A stretch of DNA of 58,000 bases from Adiantum capillus-veneris (lineage: Eukaryota > Streptophyta > Polypodiopsida > Polypodiales > Pteridaceae). The notes below the pieces were generated by a model. The model had not been told where the DNA came from. It saw nothing but the letters and a program-made list of their open reading frames with translations, and did no database searches. Each line of letters begins with the position of its first letter. The first letter of the stretch is position 1. Where the stretch lies: NCBI GenBank assembly GCA_014529385.2, contig CM043956.1, positions 63,682,620-63,740,619 of the forward strand, written 5' to 3'. Both the position numbers and the translations under genes were made by a program. Shown piece by piece: positions 1-10,561 of this stretch.

Positions 1-577
1 TTTACAAAGTCTGACTTAGTTACATCCCTCTTGGTTCTAAACAGTTGACCTCAACTGTAGAGCGTCAACATAACTGTGCAAGATGTCAGGGTAGTCCTTG
101 AGATCGGACTCAGTCATCCACTTTGCATCTAAAGGAGTGTAATTCTTGAACTTAACTAAATACTTTCGATGTAGACTCCCCGACTTGAGTTGTCTCTCCG
201 AGTGGTGTATTATCTGTTCAGGTTGAAGGATTTCCTCAGTCTCTTCAACTTCTGGAGGATCTTCTTGTACGGGCGCCACTGGAGGAGGTCCAACATATGG
301 TCGGAGGAGACTGACATGAAAAGCATTGTGGATGCGCCAGTTAGAAGGCAAATCCAATCTGAAAGTCACATCATTGACTTTATCTGTAATTTTGAAAGGG
401 CCGTAAAATCTATGGGAAAGTTTGACAACTTTCCCTTTGCCGACCCGCTTTTTCAATCTAGCTTTCTCAAACCGAAGCAGAACATATTGTCCTTTTTCAA
501 GATTGAGATTCCTTCTGTGCTTGTCTGCTTTTCTCTTCTGTTGCTCTTGAGTTCCAACCGTGAGGTCCTGATACTAG
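1..577 (-). pseudogene. Ty3/gypsy integrase C-terminus with chromodomain (fragment)
   Basis: This is the 3' end of a chromovirus-type Ty3/gypsy pol gene, reading to a stop at 37-39. The open frame runs upstream of the Met at 456 to about 577. It holds the integrase C-terminal barrel (FYGPFKITDKVNDVTFRLDLP, HNAFHVSLLRPY) followed by a chromodomain-like tail (RKYLVKFKNYTPLDAKWM). In chromoviruses this tail binds modified histones and steers integration. The catalytic core is absent: at about 577 the frame gives way to LINE endonuclease sequence. Positions 1-36 would be the start of the element's 3' untranslated region; its LTR lies outside the window. Family assignment is confident; the exact junction is good to about 15 bp. 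Confidence 0.85.
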
Positions 578-1298
578 AGATGAGGCTTGGTTGTGCCATG
601 ACATAGTCCACTGTGCTGGCTCCATGTCTGTGTGGGAAGCATGTGAAGCCTCCCGAAGTAGGAAACCTCTGTAGGCCATTCAAGATGGCCAGTTCATGTG
701 CGGTGCTCATGTCTATCAGGTGTCGCCCATACTGAGTATATTCCGCATCGTGTGATAGTCTGGATAGGCCCGTCTCTACAACATCTAGCTCTCTCAGTAT
801 CTCCTCTGAAGTATCATAAAACACTGTCTGGTGATGGGCAATCCTAGCATTGAAGTCCCCTAGAATGATAATGTCACCATCTCTAGAGAACTCCCATATG
901 TCATCATCCAAAATAGAAAAGGGGGACTGTCCTCTGGGTGATGCATAGACCGACGTACTCGGGGGAAAGTAGCAAATAGCAATGTAGAGATGTCTGCCTG
1001 TCTCTGCTTTCAATCTCACCCACATGTACCTAGCCCGCTCATCCCTGCGGGCTATATGTATCAATGGTTGCAAATCCTCTCTAAATAACACTGCCACTCC
1101 CCCCGAGCCCCGTCCTCTGTGCTCTGAGCGTGTCTCCTGTCTGTAAGCTGGCTCCCATCTGTATCCACTGATGTGAGGCATGGATTGCCCAGGGGCCTGG
1201 TGTGTCTCAGAGTAAAAGATGATGTCTCTTCCAGTAAAGCTATCCTCAAAAGCACCCACATCAAGACGCATGGATCCATTATAGTTCCAGGCCGCCAC
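578..1298 (-). pseudogene. LINE ORF2 N-terminal endonuclease domain
   Basis: Apurinic-endonuclease-like (EEP) domain that nicks the genomic target for target-primed reverse transcription. Starting at the Met at 1298, the expected motifs appear in order: AAWNYNGSMRL (N-terminal Asn loop), RDIIFYSETH (catalytic Glu), RGSGGVAVLFRE, IILGDFNAR (Asp/Asn catalytic pair, about residue 145) and STVDYVMAQPSL (substrate-binding Ser-Asp region). The frame then runs into sequence belonging to the neighbouring Ty3/gypsy integrase in another reading frame, so the residues after about 240 are not LINE. ORF1 ends 30 bp upstream, the usual bicistronic arrangement. No RT domain follows. Confidence 0.85.
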
Positions 1299-1327
1299 TT
1301 TGAGTGTGGTCCCATAATCTCACACCG

Positions 1328-2222
1328 TCATGTGGAGCGTCGCTCCAGTATTACCACTCTTTCATCTCGGTAGAAGGCAATCTTGCCTTTTCCCCTTGAC
1401 GCTCTAATCTCCGGCATTACTTCCTGCATATGAGCGATCTGCGAGAGGGTAAGATCATCCCCGAGAAAAATGCCCGTCTCTTTAAGAGTTGGCCTTTTCT
1501 TCAAGAAGGACTTCTTCGCTTCCATGGAGGGAAAACGGAGGATGAGTGCCCTTTCTTTTGAGGTTTCCCCACGGCTTCCATTTTTCTTTATGTTGCCCAC
1601 TCTCCAGGCTCTTGTGTACGTCGGCTCATGAACTCCCATCAAGGCCATGAGTTCTTTTACCTCTTCGTCCACATTGCCTTTGTCTTTAAGACCGCAAATT
1701 CTCACATGTAAAGCGCGCACACGTCTTCTTTGCTCCTCCGCTAGTGTCTGATTAATGATAGTGGGTGTGGACGTGGACGTTATCTCCTTGCCTTTTCCTT
1801 TCTTGGCCACCTCGATCCATTTCTCGGCTTCATCCGCCTTCTGCTGAGTTTTTTGTAAGAACATTCACCCAAGAAGTTGTCATCTCTTTGTGTTGCTCTT
1901 CTCCCTCTTTGATGGTCCGTACTTGCTCCTTGATCGTGTTGATTTCTTCGATTACTGAGGGTTGCAATTCGCCCTCTTCCAATGTGTTGCTTGATCGTGC
2001 TTCGGCGAGATCTTTCTTGAGTGACACAATCTCTTTATCCTGAGTCGTCACTCGGTCTTCCAGTGCGTTTATTTTGCTTTCTTGGATCAGGACGTGTCCT
2101 TCGAGCATTTTTATTGTGCCCAATAGATTGCGGTTCATCTTGGTAGTAGTCTCCGTCATTTCCTCTTTGCACTTTTGAATGGCATCCTCTAGGGGTTCGG
2201 CTTTATCAGTTAGCTTCCTCAT
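1328..2222 (-). pseudogene. LINE ORF1 (coiled coil plus RRM-like region), one frameshift
   Basis: LINE ORF1 encodes an RNA-binding chaperone that coats the element RNA. The first part (2222-1830) is charged and heptad-rich (ETTTKMNRNLLGTIKMLEGH), consistent with a trimerising coiled coil. The second part (1864-1328) resembles L1-type ORF1p: LHVRICGLKDKGNVDEEVKE followed by ERALILRFPSMEAKKSFLKK. The two parts overlap by about 35 bp in different frames, with shared residues at the overlap, so a small indel near 1840-1865 splits what was one ORF. The start at 2222 is the first Met after a stop-rich leader. Confidence 0.7.
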
Positions 2223-2656
2223 GCTTAATCGCCGTCCGGAAAAGAGCCACTAAGCGCACATATGCATCCACACTATGCATACATTGTCTCCTGCATCAAG
2301 CATACATCTGCATCAAGCATTCCTTTGCCGAAAAAATCTGCTATCTGGATTTCTGAATTCCCTTGGGTTTTTTAGTTTCTTGAAAAATTCTTGAAAATCC
2401 CTGCTGTCTGTCTGCAGATTTTTGAAAAATTTGAAAAATTCTGTCTGTCTGCAGATTTTTTAACTGTATACAGATTCCTGAAAAAATCCTAAAAGTCCTG
2501 CAAATCCCTGCTGCTAGAAAATTCAATTCAAAATTCTGTCAGCTGTGCGGGGGCGAGGGTGGGGGTGCTGGCTGCAGAAACTGCAAGTCGCAGCAGAGGG
2601 CAGCGTTCGTGGGCGAGTGGGGGCACGCGAGGAGGAGGTATGGCAGGGGAGGGGCA
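2223..2656 (-). other. LINE 5' untranslated region / leader
   Basis: No coding sequence is seen. The stretch contains a duplicated motif (CTGTCTGTCTGCAG followed by T-rich DNA, twice between about 2400 and 2462) and short copies of GCATCAAGCAT near 2290-2325. It lies between the ORF1 start and the 3' tail of the next LINE copy, so it is best read as LINE leader. The G-rich part at 2545-2650 could be unrelated flank. Confidence 0.45.
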
Positions 2657-3839
2657 AGAAATGAAATGAAATGAAATGTTATATTAACGTCTTCAAAAGG
2701 CCATAGTGACCTATGAGACTAGAAAGTTACAAGGTGGTGGATCTGATACAAAGTCAGAGTAACAAAATAACCTAACAACAGTACAAAACAAAGATATATA
2801 TTATGGGATTCTAGATTGGTCGATGTGAGCTAAGCCGAAACTAAGCAAAAATGGGCGGCTAGTTGGGATAGCTGAATCACAAAAGATCTAGCATCGGTCG
2901 TTGGCGAATCTCATCAATTTCCTCCATGGTTAGTAGTCTGACCGGGCGTCGTGCATGCCTGGCCAGCGTGCTCTGAATCTTTTGACGTAGCCTCCGTCGA
3001 TGCTGTGTAGTCCTGCGCAGTCGTGGGCGCCTGGATTTCCCTAGTTCAATCGCTCGGTCAATCAGTGTGCCTCTGGTGTGAGATGGGGGGGAGCTCTGCT
3101 GTGGGAGTGGCTCTTGCGGCTGTCCCGTGTCTGCTCTGAAGAAGTCTGTAATCTGTCTTTGAGACTGGTTGGCCTCGCCATTCATTAGGCTCTCTCTGTG
3201 TCTGCGCAGCTCGAGCAAGAACAAACCCAGGCATCTTTGATCTTCGTATCCCATTACTCTTGAGAGTGGTCCAAAACCCTCTCTGAACAAGCAATGGAAG
3301 CGGCCTCATATCTCGTAGTAGACGGGGCAGCGGCATGTATAATGCAGCTCTGTCTCAGGTTCCATGTCACACAAGGGGCATGTCCTGGCCTCTGCTGGTA
3401 CTCCGCTGTATCTCCCAGTTTCAATCCGCAGCTGGTGAGACGATGTGCGTAACTGGCCAATAGCACATCGTATCCCATGAGACAAGTGGGTATCCATGTA
3501 TCTGGGTCTCATCACAAAACCATCTTCCGTAAGCTGGAGAAGGTGGTCTCTGTAGAAAGCCATCTTTGTGCCCAGTTCTTGTGCTGGTTGTATCCATGTC
3601 CTCCTGGTGTCTAGCTGGGTCAGGTCTTGGCGGATGAGCTTGGTGATCTCCGACTGTGTAAGAATGAGAGATGGTGCATCCAATGAGTACTGGAATGGTG
3701 GCAGCCTGTCTATGCTGAACCCATGCGCCTGAAACCATGATGTCATCTCCCCATACCAGCATGTTGTATCTCCTTGTATGGCTAACTGTCGAGAGGACTC
3801 AAGTGCTATGCGAGCATATCTGTCTCTGGGAAGTTCCCA

Positions 3840-3842
<3 letters not shown>
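2657..3842 (-). mobile_element. LINE copy A, 5'-truncated, with ATTTC-repeat tail
   Basis: The 3' end of a LINE on the minus strand: the last part of ORF2, a 3' UTR of about 200 bp, and a short tandem-repeat tail (ATTTC units, 2657-2679) instead of plain poly(A). The 5' truncation point abuts a (GA)n tract at 3843. The 3' UTR start (GTCATTGTGGCCTTTTGAAG in copy B) is shared with copies B and C. Confidence 0.85.
2877..3841 (-). pseudogene. LINE ORF2 C-terminal region with zinc-binding motif (copy A)
   Basis: C-terminal part of a LINE ORF2, open from the truncation point to the stop at 2877-2879 apart from one internal stop at 3306. It carries a Cys/His motif (CPLCDMEPETELHYTCRCPV) of the kind found after RT in plant LINEs, preceded by MAFYRDHLLQLTEDGF and HLSHGIRCAIGQLR. 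Copy B reads Arg at the internal stop, so CGA became TGA here, a transition typical of methylated CpG decay. RT and endonuclease are missing through 5' truncation. It is non-functional. Confidence 0.8.

Positions 3843-3910
<68 letters not shown>
3843..3910. repeat. (GA)n microsatellite between LINE copies A and B
   Basis: An uninterrupted GA tract of about 68 bp lies exactly between the truncation point of LINE copy A and the ATTTC tail of LINE copy B. Open frames reading poly-Ser-Leu through it are artefacts. Confidence 0.95.
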
Positions 3911-3913
<3 letters not shown>

Positions 3914-4747
3914 GAAATGAAATGTTATATTAACGTCTTCAAAAGGCCACAATGACCTATGAGACCCGAAAGTTACAAAGTGGTGGATCTGATACAAAGT
4001 CAGAGTAACAAAATAACCTAACAACAATACAAAACAAAGATATATACTATGGGGTCCTAAGTTGGTCGATGTGAGTCAAGCAAAAAACTAAGCAGAATAA
4101 TGGGCGGCTTGTTGGGATAGCTGAATCACAAGAGATCTAGCATTGGTCGTTGGCGAATCTCATCAATTTCCTCCATGGTTAGTAGTCTGACCGGGCGTCG
4201 TGTATGCCTGGCCAGCGTGCTCTGAATTTTCTGTCATAGCCTTCGTCGATGCTGTGTAGTTCTTCGCAGTCGCAGGCACCTGGATTTCCCCAGTTCAATC
4301 GCTCGGTCAATCAGTGTGCCTCTGGTGTGAGACGGGGGGGAGCTCTGCTGTGGGAGTGGCTCTTGCGGCTGTCCCGTGTCTGCTCTGAAGAAGTCTGTGA
4401 TCCGTCTTTGAGATTGGCTAGCCTCGCCATTCATCAGGCTATCTCTGTGTCTGTGCAGCTCGAGCAAGAACAAACCCAGGCATCTCTGATCTTCGTATCC
4501 CATGACTCTTGAGAGTGGTCCAAAACCCTCTCTGAACAAGCAATGGAAGCAACCTCGTATCTCGTAGTAGACGGGGCAGCGGCATGTATAGTGTAGCTCT
4601 GTCTCAGGTTCCATGTTACACGAGGGGCATGTCCTGTCCTCTGCTGGTACTCCGCTGTATCTCCCAGTCTCAATCCGCAACTGGTGAGAAGATGTGCGTA
4701 ACTGGCCAATAGCACATCGTATCCCATGAGACAAGTGGGTATCCATG

Positions 4748-4750
<3 letters not shown>
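3911..4750 (-). mobile_element. LINE copy B, 5'-truncated, with ATTTC-repeat tail
   Basis: Second 3' end of the same LINE family. It matches copy A across the 3' UTR and the ORF2 C-terminus with scattered substitutions. The tail (ATTTC units, 3911-3925) abuts the (GA)n tract at 3843-3910, and the truncation point at 4750 abuts another (GA)n tract. Confidence 0.85.
4126..4749 (-). pseudogene. LINE ORF2 C-terminal region (copy B)
   Basis: Shorter than copy A: it begins at MDTHLSHGIRCAIGQLR next to the (GA)n tract and retains the zinc-binding motif (CPSCNMEPETELHYTCRCPV). An in-frame stop at 4234 interrupts the basic tail, after which the same frame resumes (ARHTRRPVRLLTMEEIDEIR) to the stop at 4126-4128, equivalent to copy A. 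Non-functional fragment. Confidence 0.8.

Positions 4751-4826
<76 letters not shown>
4751..4826. repeat. (GA)n microsatellite between LINE copies B and C
   Basis: An uninterrupted GA tract of about 76 bp, in the same position relative to LINE copies B and C as the tract at 3843-3910 is to A and B. Confidence 0.95.
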
Positions 4827-4828
<2 letters not shown>

Positions 4829-4893
4829 TGAAATGAAATGTTATATTAAACGTCTTCAAAAGGCCAAAATGACGTATGAGACCAAACTGATAC
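4827..4893 (-). mobile_element. LINE copy C, extreme 3' end only
   Basis: About 65 bp matching the last bases of the 3' UTR of copies A and B (GTTATATTAAACGTCTTCAA on the + strand) with the same ATTTC tail next to (GA)n. Similarity stops near 4893. Confidence 0.7.
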
Positions 4894-5347
4894 AATCTTC
4901 GAGCTTGTTTGGCTGATGTCATGTCATTGTTAGGAAAGTGCCTATGTGGCTTGAGTTTAGACTAGAATAGCAAGCTTATGGAGCCATGGTTTGGTTGTTA
5001 TTCTCTCTTCATTTGCAATATCTGTTGAGCTAAAACAAGTTGGCGGAACACGGCATAACAATATAGCCTAATCAATGCTTGACTCAGTATTTCTATCTGT
5101 CTGGACTACACATTTCAGTGTTGATGCAATCTGATCTTCTTGTGATTTATCTCCGAAGGAAGAAACATAACTTGTTTTAGCATTATTTTTTTGCATTTTT
5201 CTTAGAACATGGTTTTTAAAATGAAAAATGGAAGCAGAATTAGTTTTTGTAGTGGTTGCCCATTATTCACATTGACGTGGTGTTTCTCACAAATCTGAAT
5301 ACCAACAACCATATAAAGCTTATTTAAGGGCTCTGCAATTTCTGCAG
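4894..5347. other. No gene seen; probable intron or 5' flank
   Basis: AT-rich, stop-rich DNA with no recognisable repeat. It precedes the first supported exon of the split gene and ends in a good splice acceptor (TTTCTGCAG), so it is most likely an intron whose upstream exon was not found. Confidence 0.4.
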
Positions 5348-8300
5348 AGGAGGTAAAGAGGTCTACAGTTTGTGTAGATGAATCCAAGAAGATATTGTGT
5401 CTGGAGGAGGATGTAGGCATCAATGAAATCGGTAACCTTCATTGCACAGTTGGAACTGTGACAGCCAAAAAGGCACATATTTCATTTTATTTCTCCAACC
5501 TTGAAAGAGTTGCTCATCTTTCACCCTTTACTGGAACTGTATGTTTGGTTAGGCTCTCAACCAGCAAATGTTCTTGATACAGCAGCTCATGTGATGGCCA
5601 CGTAAGCAGATGCACTGTGGATGCAGCTCTTGAGTAGATTTTGTGGTGTACTTTGGTTGATGGATATTATTGATTTCTCTAGTGTTGGGACCCAGTGGAC
5701 ACCTGCTTCTGCTGCTGCAGCTACTGCCTTGTCACATCATGAAGCAATTGCTCCTCAAGGAATATGTGAAAACTTGGCAAAGAATTTGCATTTTGAAACT
5801 GAAGAACTTAATCGAGAGAAAAAGGCTTCAAAGATCAAGGCAAGTCCAAAGCAAGAGAAGAAGATAAGGATCGATCATATGCAAAAGAGACCTTCACGTC
5901 CGCAAAGATTTGAAGGTGAGTCAGTTTGTCAGTTTCTGAGAAAGAGTTCAATGTTTAAACTTTATTTTACTTTATGATTTTGTGATACAAGAATTTCAAA
6001 TACTGGATCTTATCAATGATAGTCACGATAATGCACAACGCAAAAAAGACACACGCTCTGAGAATTATGCAGCCTACGTGCTTGAAGGTATGAACGTAAT
6101 TCTGTGAAGTTCTTGTTTCTGTAACGTTTTGGATCATTGTAAATTTCATTAAAAGGCTTTCTAGAGGTACATCACCACCACCCTTTGAGCTCACGTCTGA
6201 CTGGCAACATTATCTCTTGGGATACCTATTTGACCCTAGTACATGGTATGTGAGATTCTCTTAAGTGTACATAACACGTTGCGGGTACACGTGGGTACAT
6301 GTCCAAGTGGGAGTTCACACAGAATTGGTCATGGTAGAAAGCCCACTCCCAACTTTGAATGCCATTTGACTAAGGGGAGGTCTTTAAACTGGTGTCTCAG
6401 TTTATTATGCATTCAGACACTGTAGGGAATTAGTATGGCTTGGCAACTTTTTGTCAGTGCTCTTGACGTCTTTTATGCTTATGTTGTGAATTAGAGGTGT
6501 TCATTAAGCCACTTCCTGTTAGTATGCTTCTGGTTACAACAATCATACAAATTCTCAAGGCTTTTTGAATCATCTAAATTATGTATTCGGGTTTTATGAC
6601 TGTTTAGTTGCCTCCAAAATATTGTACACCTAAAGTAAGTTGATCTTTGTTAGTTTATCAAGCTTAGTATTGCTTGTGATTAGTGTCCTTTGTATTGTAG
6701 GTATTGGAAACGTTCCTAACCACACCTTAAAAATTGAGAAAGTTGGTGAAAAAGAGTCGAGGTATAATGAGGCAATCCCAGCTTGTAACTCTAAGCATGG
6801 GTGAGTTTTTTCCTGCTCAAGGGACCAAACTTATACCTTTATTGATCACCACGATACATATGTTTGTTGTCTGTTGGACTTGAGGTCTGTACCATGTGGC
6901 TGTCTTGTTAACCAAACGCCACTTTTTCATCACCATCTACATGATCTGAAGTACAGAAATTTTAGGATGCAAAAGCCTCCTCAGGCTTTGACGAAACAGA
7001 GAAGTAAAGAAGGGAGATGCAAGGTACAGCTTCAAAGGCACTCTGTTTCTACTATGGTAACTCCTGCTTTTCTTGGACTAAGTTGATAGGATTGTTTCTT
7101 CCTTTTATTTCATTTGTTAAGGCTCAATTGATGTGTGTGTGTGGGCTTGCACATGCAGGATGATGAGAGTGAGGCTGTGACTGACTTGGAAAGTTTTTCG
7201 GACAGTAATGGGGAACATTGCTCTGGGGAATGCAAGATGAGGACCCATGGCAGCTTCAAGAATCAATATTCAAGGGAAGCATTGAATATCTGGGACAGGT
7301 CGCACAGTGTGAATTCCAATGTGGACCTATCATCGAGTTGGGCATACTTCAAAGAGCAAGGTTTCCTGGGTTCAGATTTTACCATGCGAACCTATCAGAA
7401 TCCTTTTGAATCACCTAAATCAGTCGATTTTGTTCTGGGTGAAGTCATATTTCCTATCGGTTCCAACCATAGATCAGGTGATGCAAACGTTGAAATGGAC
7501 GATGACATGCTGAGTGACAATAATTTGAGAAATTTTCACAGCAGTCTAAGCAGTGATGATGGGACACAAGGTCTACAGTTTGGGTGTTTCACTGATGACA
7601 AGCTGCTGATGGTCGATTCTTCCAGCCCAACTTCTTCACCACAACAGCGGTTGGAAAAGGTTACCTGCTTTGTCCCAAAATCTCTGTAGGCCTGCGATGT
7701 GATTTTTTTTCAAACTAACGTAGGAAGATTGAACGCCTATGGTAGAGTCTTTCTGAGGAAGATTCTGAACAAGCTAGGAAGATGAACGCCTGTTTAAATC
7801 AATGTAGGGAGATTGAATGCCTGTGCTTGCTGAGTGTGATGAATAGCCCCTGGTGAAGAACTGCAGAATTGAATGCAAGTTAGTGTCTCATGGAAGAGCT
7901 TTGAATTTTAAAGGCTGATGGAGTTGCTGCTACAAGCAAAAGGATTCTTTGTTTTTTAAGGCTGATGCAGTTGCTGCTACAAGCAAAAGGATTCTTTGTT
8001 TTTAGTCGGGACGGGGTAAATCTTGCGTGAAATCTCCATGGCAGGATTAAAGTACAAAGCACCAGGCAGTAGGCCTTGGACTGATTTTGAGAAGGGCTTT
8101 GTGAGGTAGATTGCTTATCGTGCAGACATCGGTGATTTTTCAGGCATGGCAGCTATACACAGCATTTGCTTCGCTGCACTAACATCCCTTGGAGGTTGAA
8201 GTCTGTAATGTTCACATGTGGTGCATGCTTGGATAAAAGTGGAACGCTTTAACGTTCCGAAATGAAAAGTACTCAGTGGTCCTTGACGGGGCTCATGGAT

Positions 8301-8973
8301 TTGGATTATGTCTTGCTGGTTTGAACTGGAAAATTTATTTCTTCTTGGAAGGTTTTTAATTAACTCTTCTGGTAGCTTCTGCAGACTCCCTGTGAATTTT
8401 CATTTAACAGTCCTGCAGCAGAGCTGTTCAGTGAGTCTACGTTTGAATTTCAAGTGACGATATTAGATAGAAGCATCCTGGAGAAAGATCTAGAGTCACC
8501 TGCTTTATGGGAGAGAGCATTGGATGCAACTCAGGAAGATTCTAACATGGTAACTTATGTAGACATGTCGCCCGCTCAATCACAGCATCATGATGAATTT
8601 CAATTCTTTGAGTTGCCTAAGCATGTAAGCTCATTGATTGGCTCTGGGTCTTTTGACATCAAGTAATGCAACGATGCTTACCTCTCATTCGCAATCTCTC
8701 TCTTTTGGACCAGGATAGTGCAGAATTTTGTGCAGTGGGGAATCTAACAGGTTTTTTTGTAATCTCATTTTCCATGTTCCCTATCTGTGGGGAAAGTCTC
8801 ACATCATATGTTTTGAAGAAGATGGTTTCTCTATCTATGATGAAGCAGCAGGAGAGACGGAGTCTTCTTCTGTAGATACAGTCTTTGGAACTAGCATATT
8901 GGACTTGGCTTCATCACCCACAAGCCCTCTCTTCAGTCAATCTCATCATTTGAAGCTAGCTTTTGGCAGGAAT
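5348..8973 (+). CDS. Candidate multi-exon plant gene, product unknown
   Basis: I do not recognise this protein. Nine exons can be chained in one reading frame by GT-AG junctions: 5348-5431, 5721-5915 (acceptor GCTGCTGCAG; 5683 is an alternative), 5992-6087, 6701-6800, 6957-7056, 7159-7659, 8385-8624, 8714-8750 and 8819-8973. Phases agree at every join. An 81-bp segment at 6165-6245 with acceptor and donor also fits the frame and may be a cassette exon. The product, about 500 residues as seen, is hydrophilic, Ser- and acid-rich, with a lysine-rich stretch (KKASKIKASPKQEKKIRID) that could be a nuclear signal; no membrane segment. Both ends are missing: no convincing start upstream of 5348 and no terminal exon after the strong donor at 8973 (AAT/GTAAGT). 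A nuclear role is inferred from composition only. It may be a pseudogene. Confidence 0.55.
7159..7659 (+). CDS. Largest exon of the unknown split gene (167 codons)
   Basis: Open throughout, entering in phase 0 after a classic acceptor (TTGCACATGCAG) and leaving in phase 0 at GAAAAG/GTTACC. It encodes an acidic, Ser/Asp-rich segment (DDESEAVTDLESFSDSNGEH near the start, DDDMLSDNNLRNFHSSLSSD later, SSSPTSSPQQRLEK at the end). No catalytic motif or known domain is recognised. The length without stops, the flanking junctions and the phase agreement with both neighbours are the evidence that it is real. Confidence 0.6.
7722..8004. repeat. Short tandem repeats in an intron
   Basis: Two near-identical 47-bp units at 7911-7957 and 7958-8004 (each containing GTTGCTGCTACAAGCAAAAG), preceded at 7722-7840 by three or four degenerate copies of an AGATTGAACGCCT motif. 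All lie in the intron between the 167-codon and 80-codon exons. Confidence 0.8.
8385..8624 (+). CDS. 80-codon exon of the unknown split gene
   Basis: Bounded by an acceptor (AGCTTCTGCAG) and a strong donor (CCTAAGCAT/GTAAGC). It enters and leaves in phase 0. The encoded peptide starts TPCEFSFNSPAAELFSESTF and ends with HHDEFQFFELPKH. It is open in only this frame. Acidic and aromatic residues alternate, but no domain is recognised. Confidence 0.55.
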
Positions 8974-10561
8974 GTAAGTTATGAAAGATCCTGCATTTCT
9001 TGACACGTTGTCAGAAGAATTGGCAACGCATGAATGACTGATCAAAGTTTATTATCAATGGGCAGCTTAGATGATGCCATGGCTATAATTGTTCCATAAA
9101 GAGCCAGGTATGTTGCAGACAACACATAATCATACTGACTATAGTATGGTACAAATAAGATCAAGTCAATCTAAATTTGCCAATAGTATGACTATAGTAT
9201 GCCAATTTCATGGATTAACTGCGAGTGAATTTCTGGTGGCTGGTGAAGAGAACCGGGCAGTGGGCTGCAGTGCATGGCTCATGCGACCTAGTCCCTAATT
9301 TGACCCTCACAAAGAAATGCAATTTTCCTGATGCGTAGTGTGGCATCAGAGATCTTGTGCTTTGTAATTATGTATTAATGCATAATTTTTACTCCTGGTT
9401 TTACCTTAATTTTGGCCTTAAAATGATTAATTTTGCTGGACTTAAATAGCAAATAAGGAATGCATTGATTTGGTCGACCTAGGTTCAGCTAGACACCAGT
9501 ATATATTTTAATTGTTTTGTCTGCAGCTGCATGACTAGTAGCTACGGTTAGAGGGCATCTTAGATCTATTGCTCCAATTTGGCTTGCCTGTGGTTTATTT
9601 GGCTGCAGTAATAGACAGCTGCAGCAGTGCCCAAGTGGGAGGGCAATCTCAATAGCAACAATGTGAGGCTTTTTGGGCAAGGATTTGGCATTTATACTGT
9701 CCCCGAACATCTTCTGTAAAGTGTTTTCATTAAAATGCACTCTCTGATAAACTTCTCTGCTGGTATTTTTCATGACAATCTTTATATGTCTTTCTGGCCT
9801 TTTAAAAGAGGCCTTAGAGAGGAAGGGAGAAACGCGTACATGTTATATTATAATGTGTTTTTTTGGGGTTCACATCTTCAATGGCGTCATGTGAAGCTAT
9901 TCAAAGTGTCATACTTTAGTTATATTTTAATGTTTCTTTTGCTCACTGATCTCCTTGTATTTTTCACGACAATCTTTGCATGTCTTTTTCTGTGTGGAAT
10001 AATTTACAGTGTGCAAAAGGAAGATCTTTGGTGTTCAGTTACTTGCTATGCTTGTTAGGAGATTTAGACATGTTGGGAAGGATTTATCTCTGAGCTCTTT
10101 TGAATTTAAAAGCTGTCATCTTTGACTGGATCTTGGTACACTTGAAAGCAGAAAAGCTATACATCAAAGGATGAGTCTCCAATTTACAGTAGCCAAAGCT
10201 GATTTATGGTCGTTGTCCAAGTAGTTCTAGTGTAGCTCTGTGTGCGTGTGTGGAAGAGGAGCCCCTCCTCTTTAACAAACCTTGGAGAGCTGGTCAAGAC
10301 ACAACAAAGAAGAGGGCCCTGATCCTACAATTTTGGAGTGAGATAGAGAGGACATGGAAGAGGGTGATATTGCGCACTTTAACCGGCAACCCCATCCTCC
10401 TTGATGGTGACCATACACGAATGCAGATAGAGCATAGACATGCATGCCATGAGTCCTGCAGAAACATATAAGAAAGCCATATGTTGATGGCAAGACTGTG
10501 GATAGGGACTCGCGGCTTATGAAGATACCTTACATAGAAACACATGTGGCGGTATGGAGCG
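8974..10561. other. No supported gene
   Basis: AT-rich sequence after the last supported donor. A 107-codon hydrophobic frame at 9735-10058 and a 73-codon frame at 10250-10471 have no recognisable homology, and nothing around them looks like a gene. The missing 3' exons of the split gene may lie here but cannot be picked out. Confidence 0.4.

Larger units (their letters stand above)
578..2656 (-). mobile_element. LINE 5' part (5' UTR, ORF1, endonuclease), truncated at its 3' end
   Basis: A non-LTR retrotransposon fragment on the minus strand: leader (about 2656-2223), ORF1 (2222-1328) and the first domain of ORF2 (1298-578). Reverse transcriptase and the 3' end are missing. Ordinary LINE copies lose their 5' end instead, so this copy was probably cut by a later deletion or by joining to the flanking Ty3/gypsy element. 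It could belong to the same family as the LINE 3' ends at 2657-4893, but they share no overlapping region that would prove it. Confidence 0.75.

Noticed and set aside
3806-4922. Frames with poly-Ser-Leu or Glu-Arg stretches, also at 40409-40692 and 48791-49153
   Set aside because: They are translations of (GA)n microsatellites fused to neighbouring sequence.
5348-8973. Identity of the split gene as a mismatch-repair MLH3 or similar meiotic protein
   Set aside because: A few short words looked suggestive, but the order of segments does not match and no ATPase or endonuclease motif is present.
9735-10058. 107-codon hydrophobic frame
   Set aside because: No conserved motif, no splice context and AT-rich composition that yields Phe/Leu/Tyr codons by chance.
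10250-10471. 73-codon frame (RALILQFW...)
   Set aside because: Resembles LINE ORF1 text in a few residues only; the opposite strand is equally open. Too weak to annotate.
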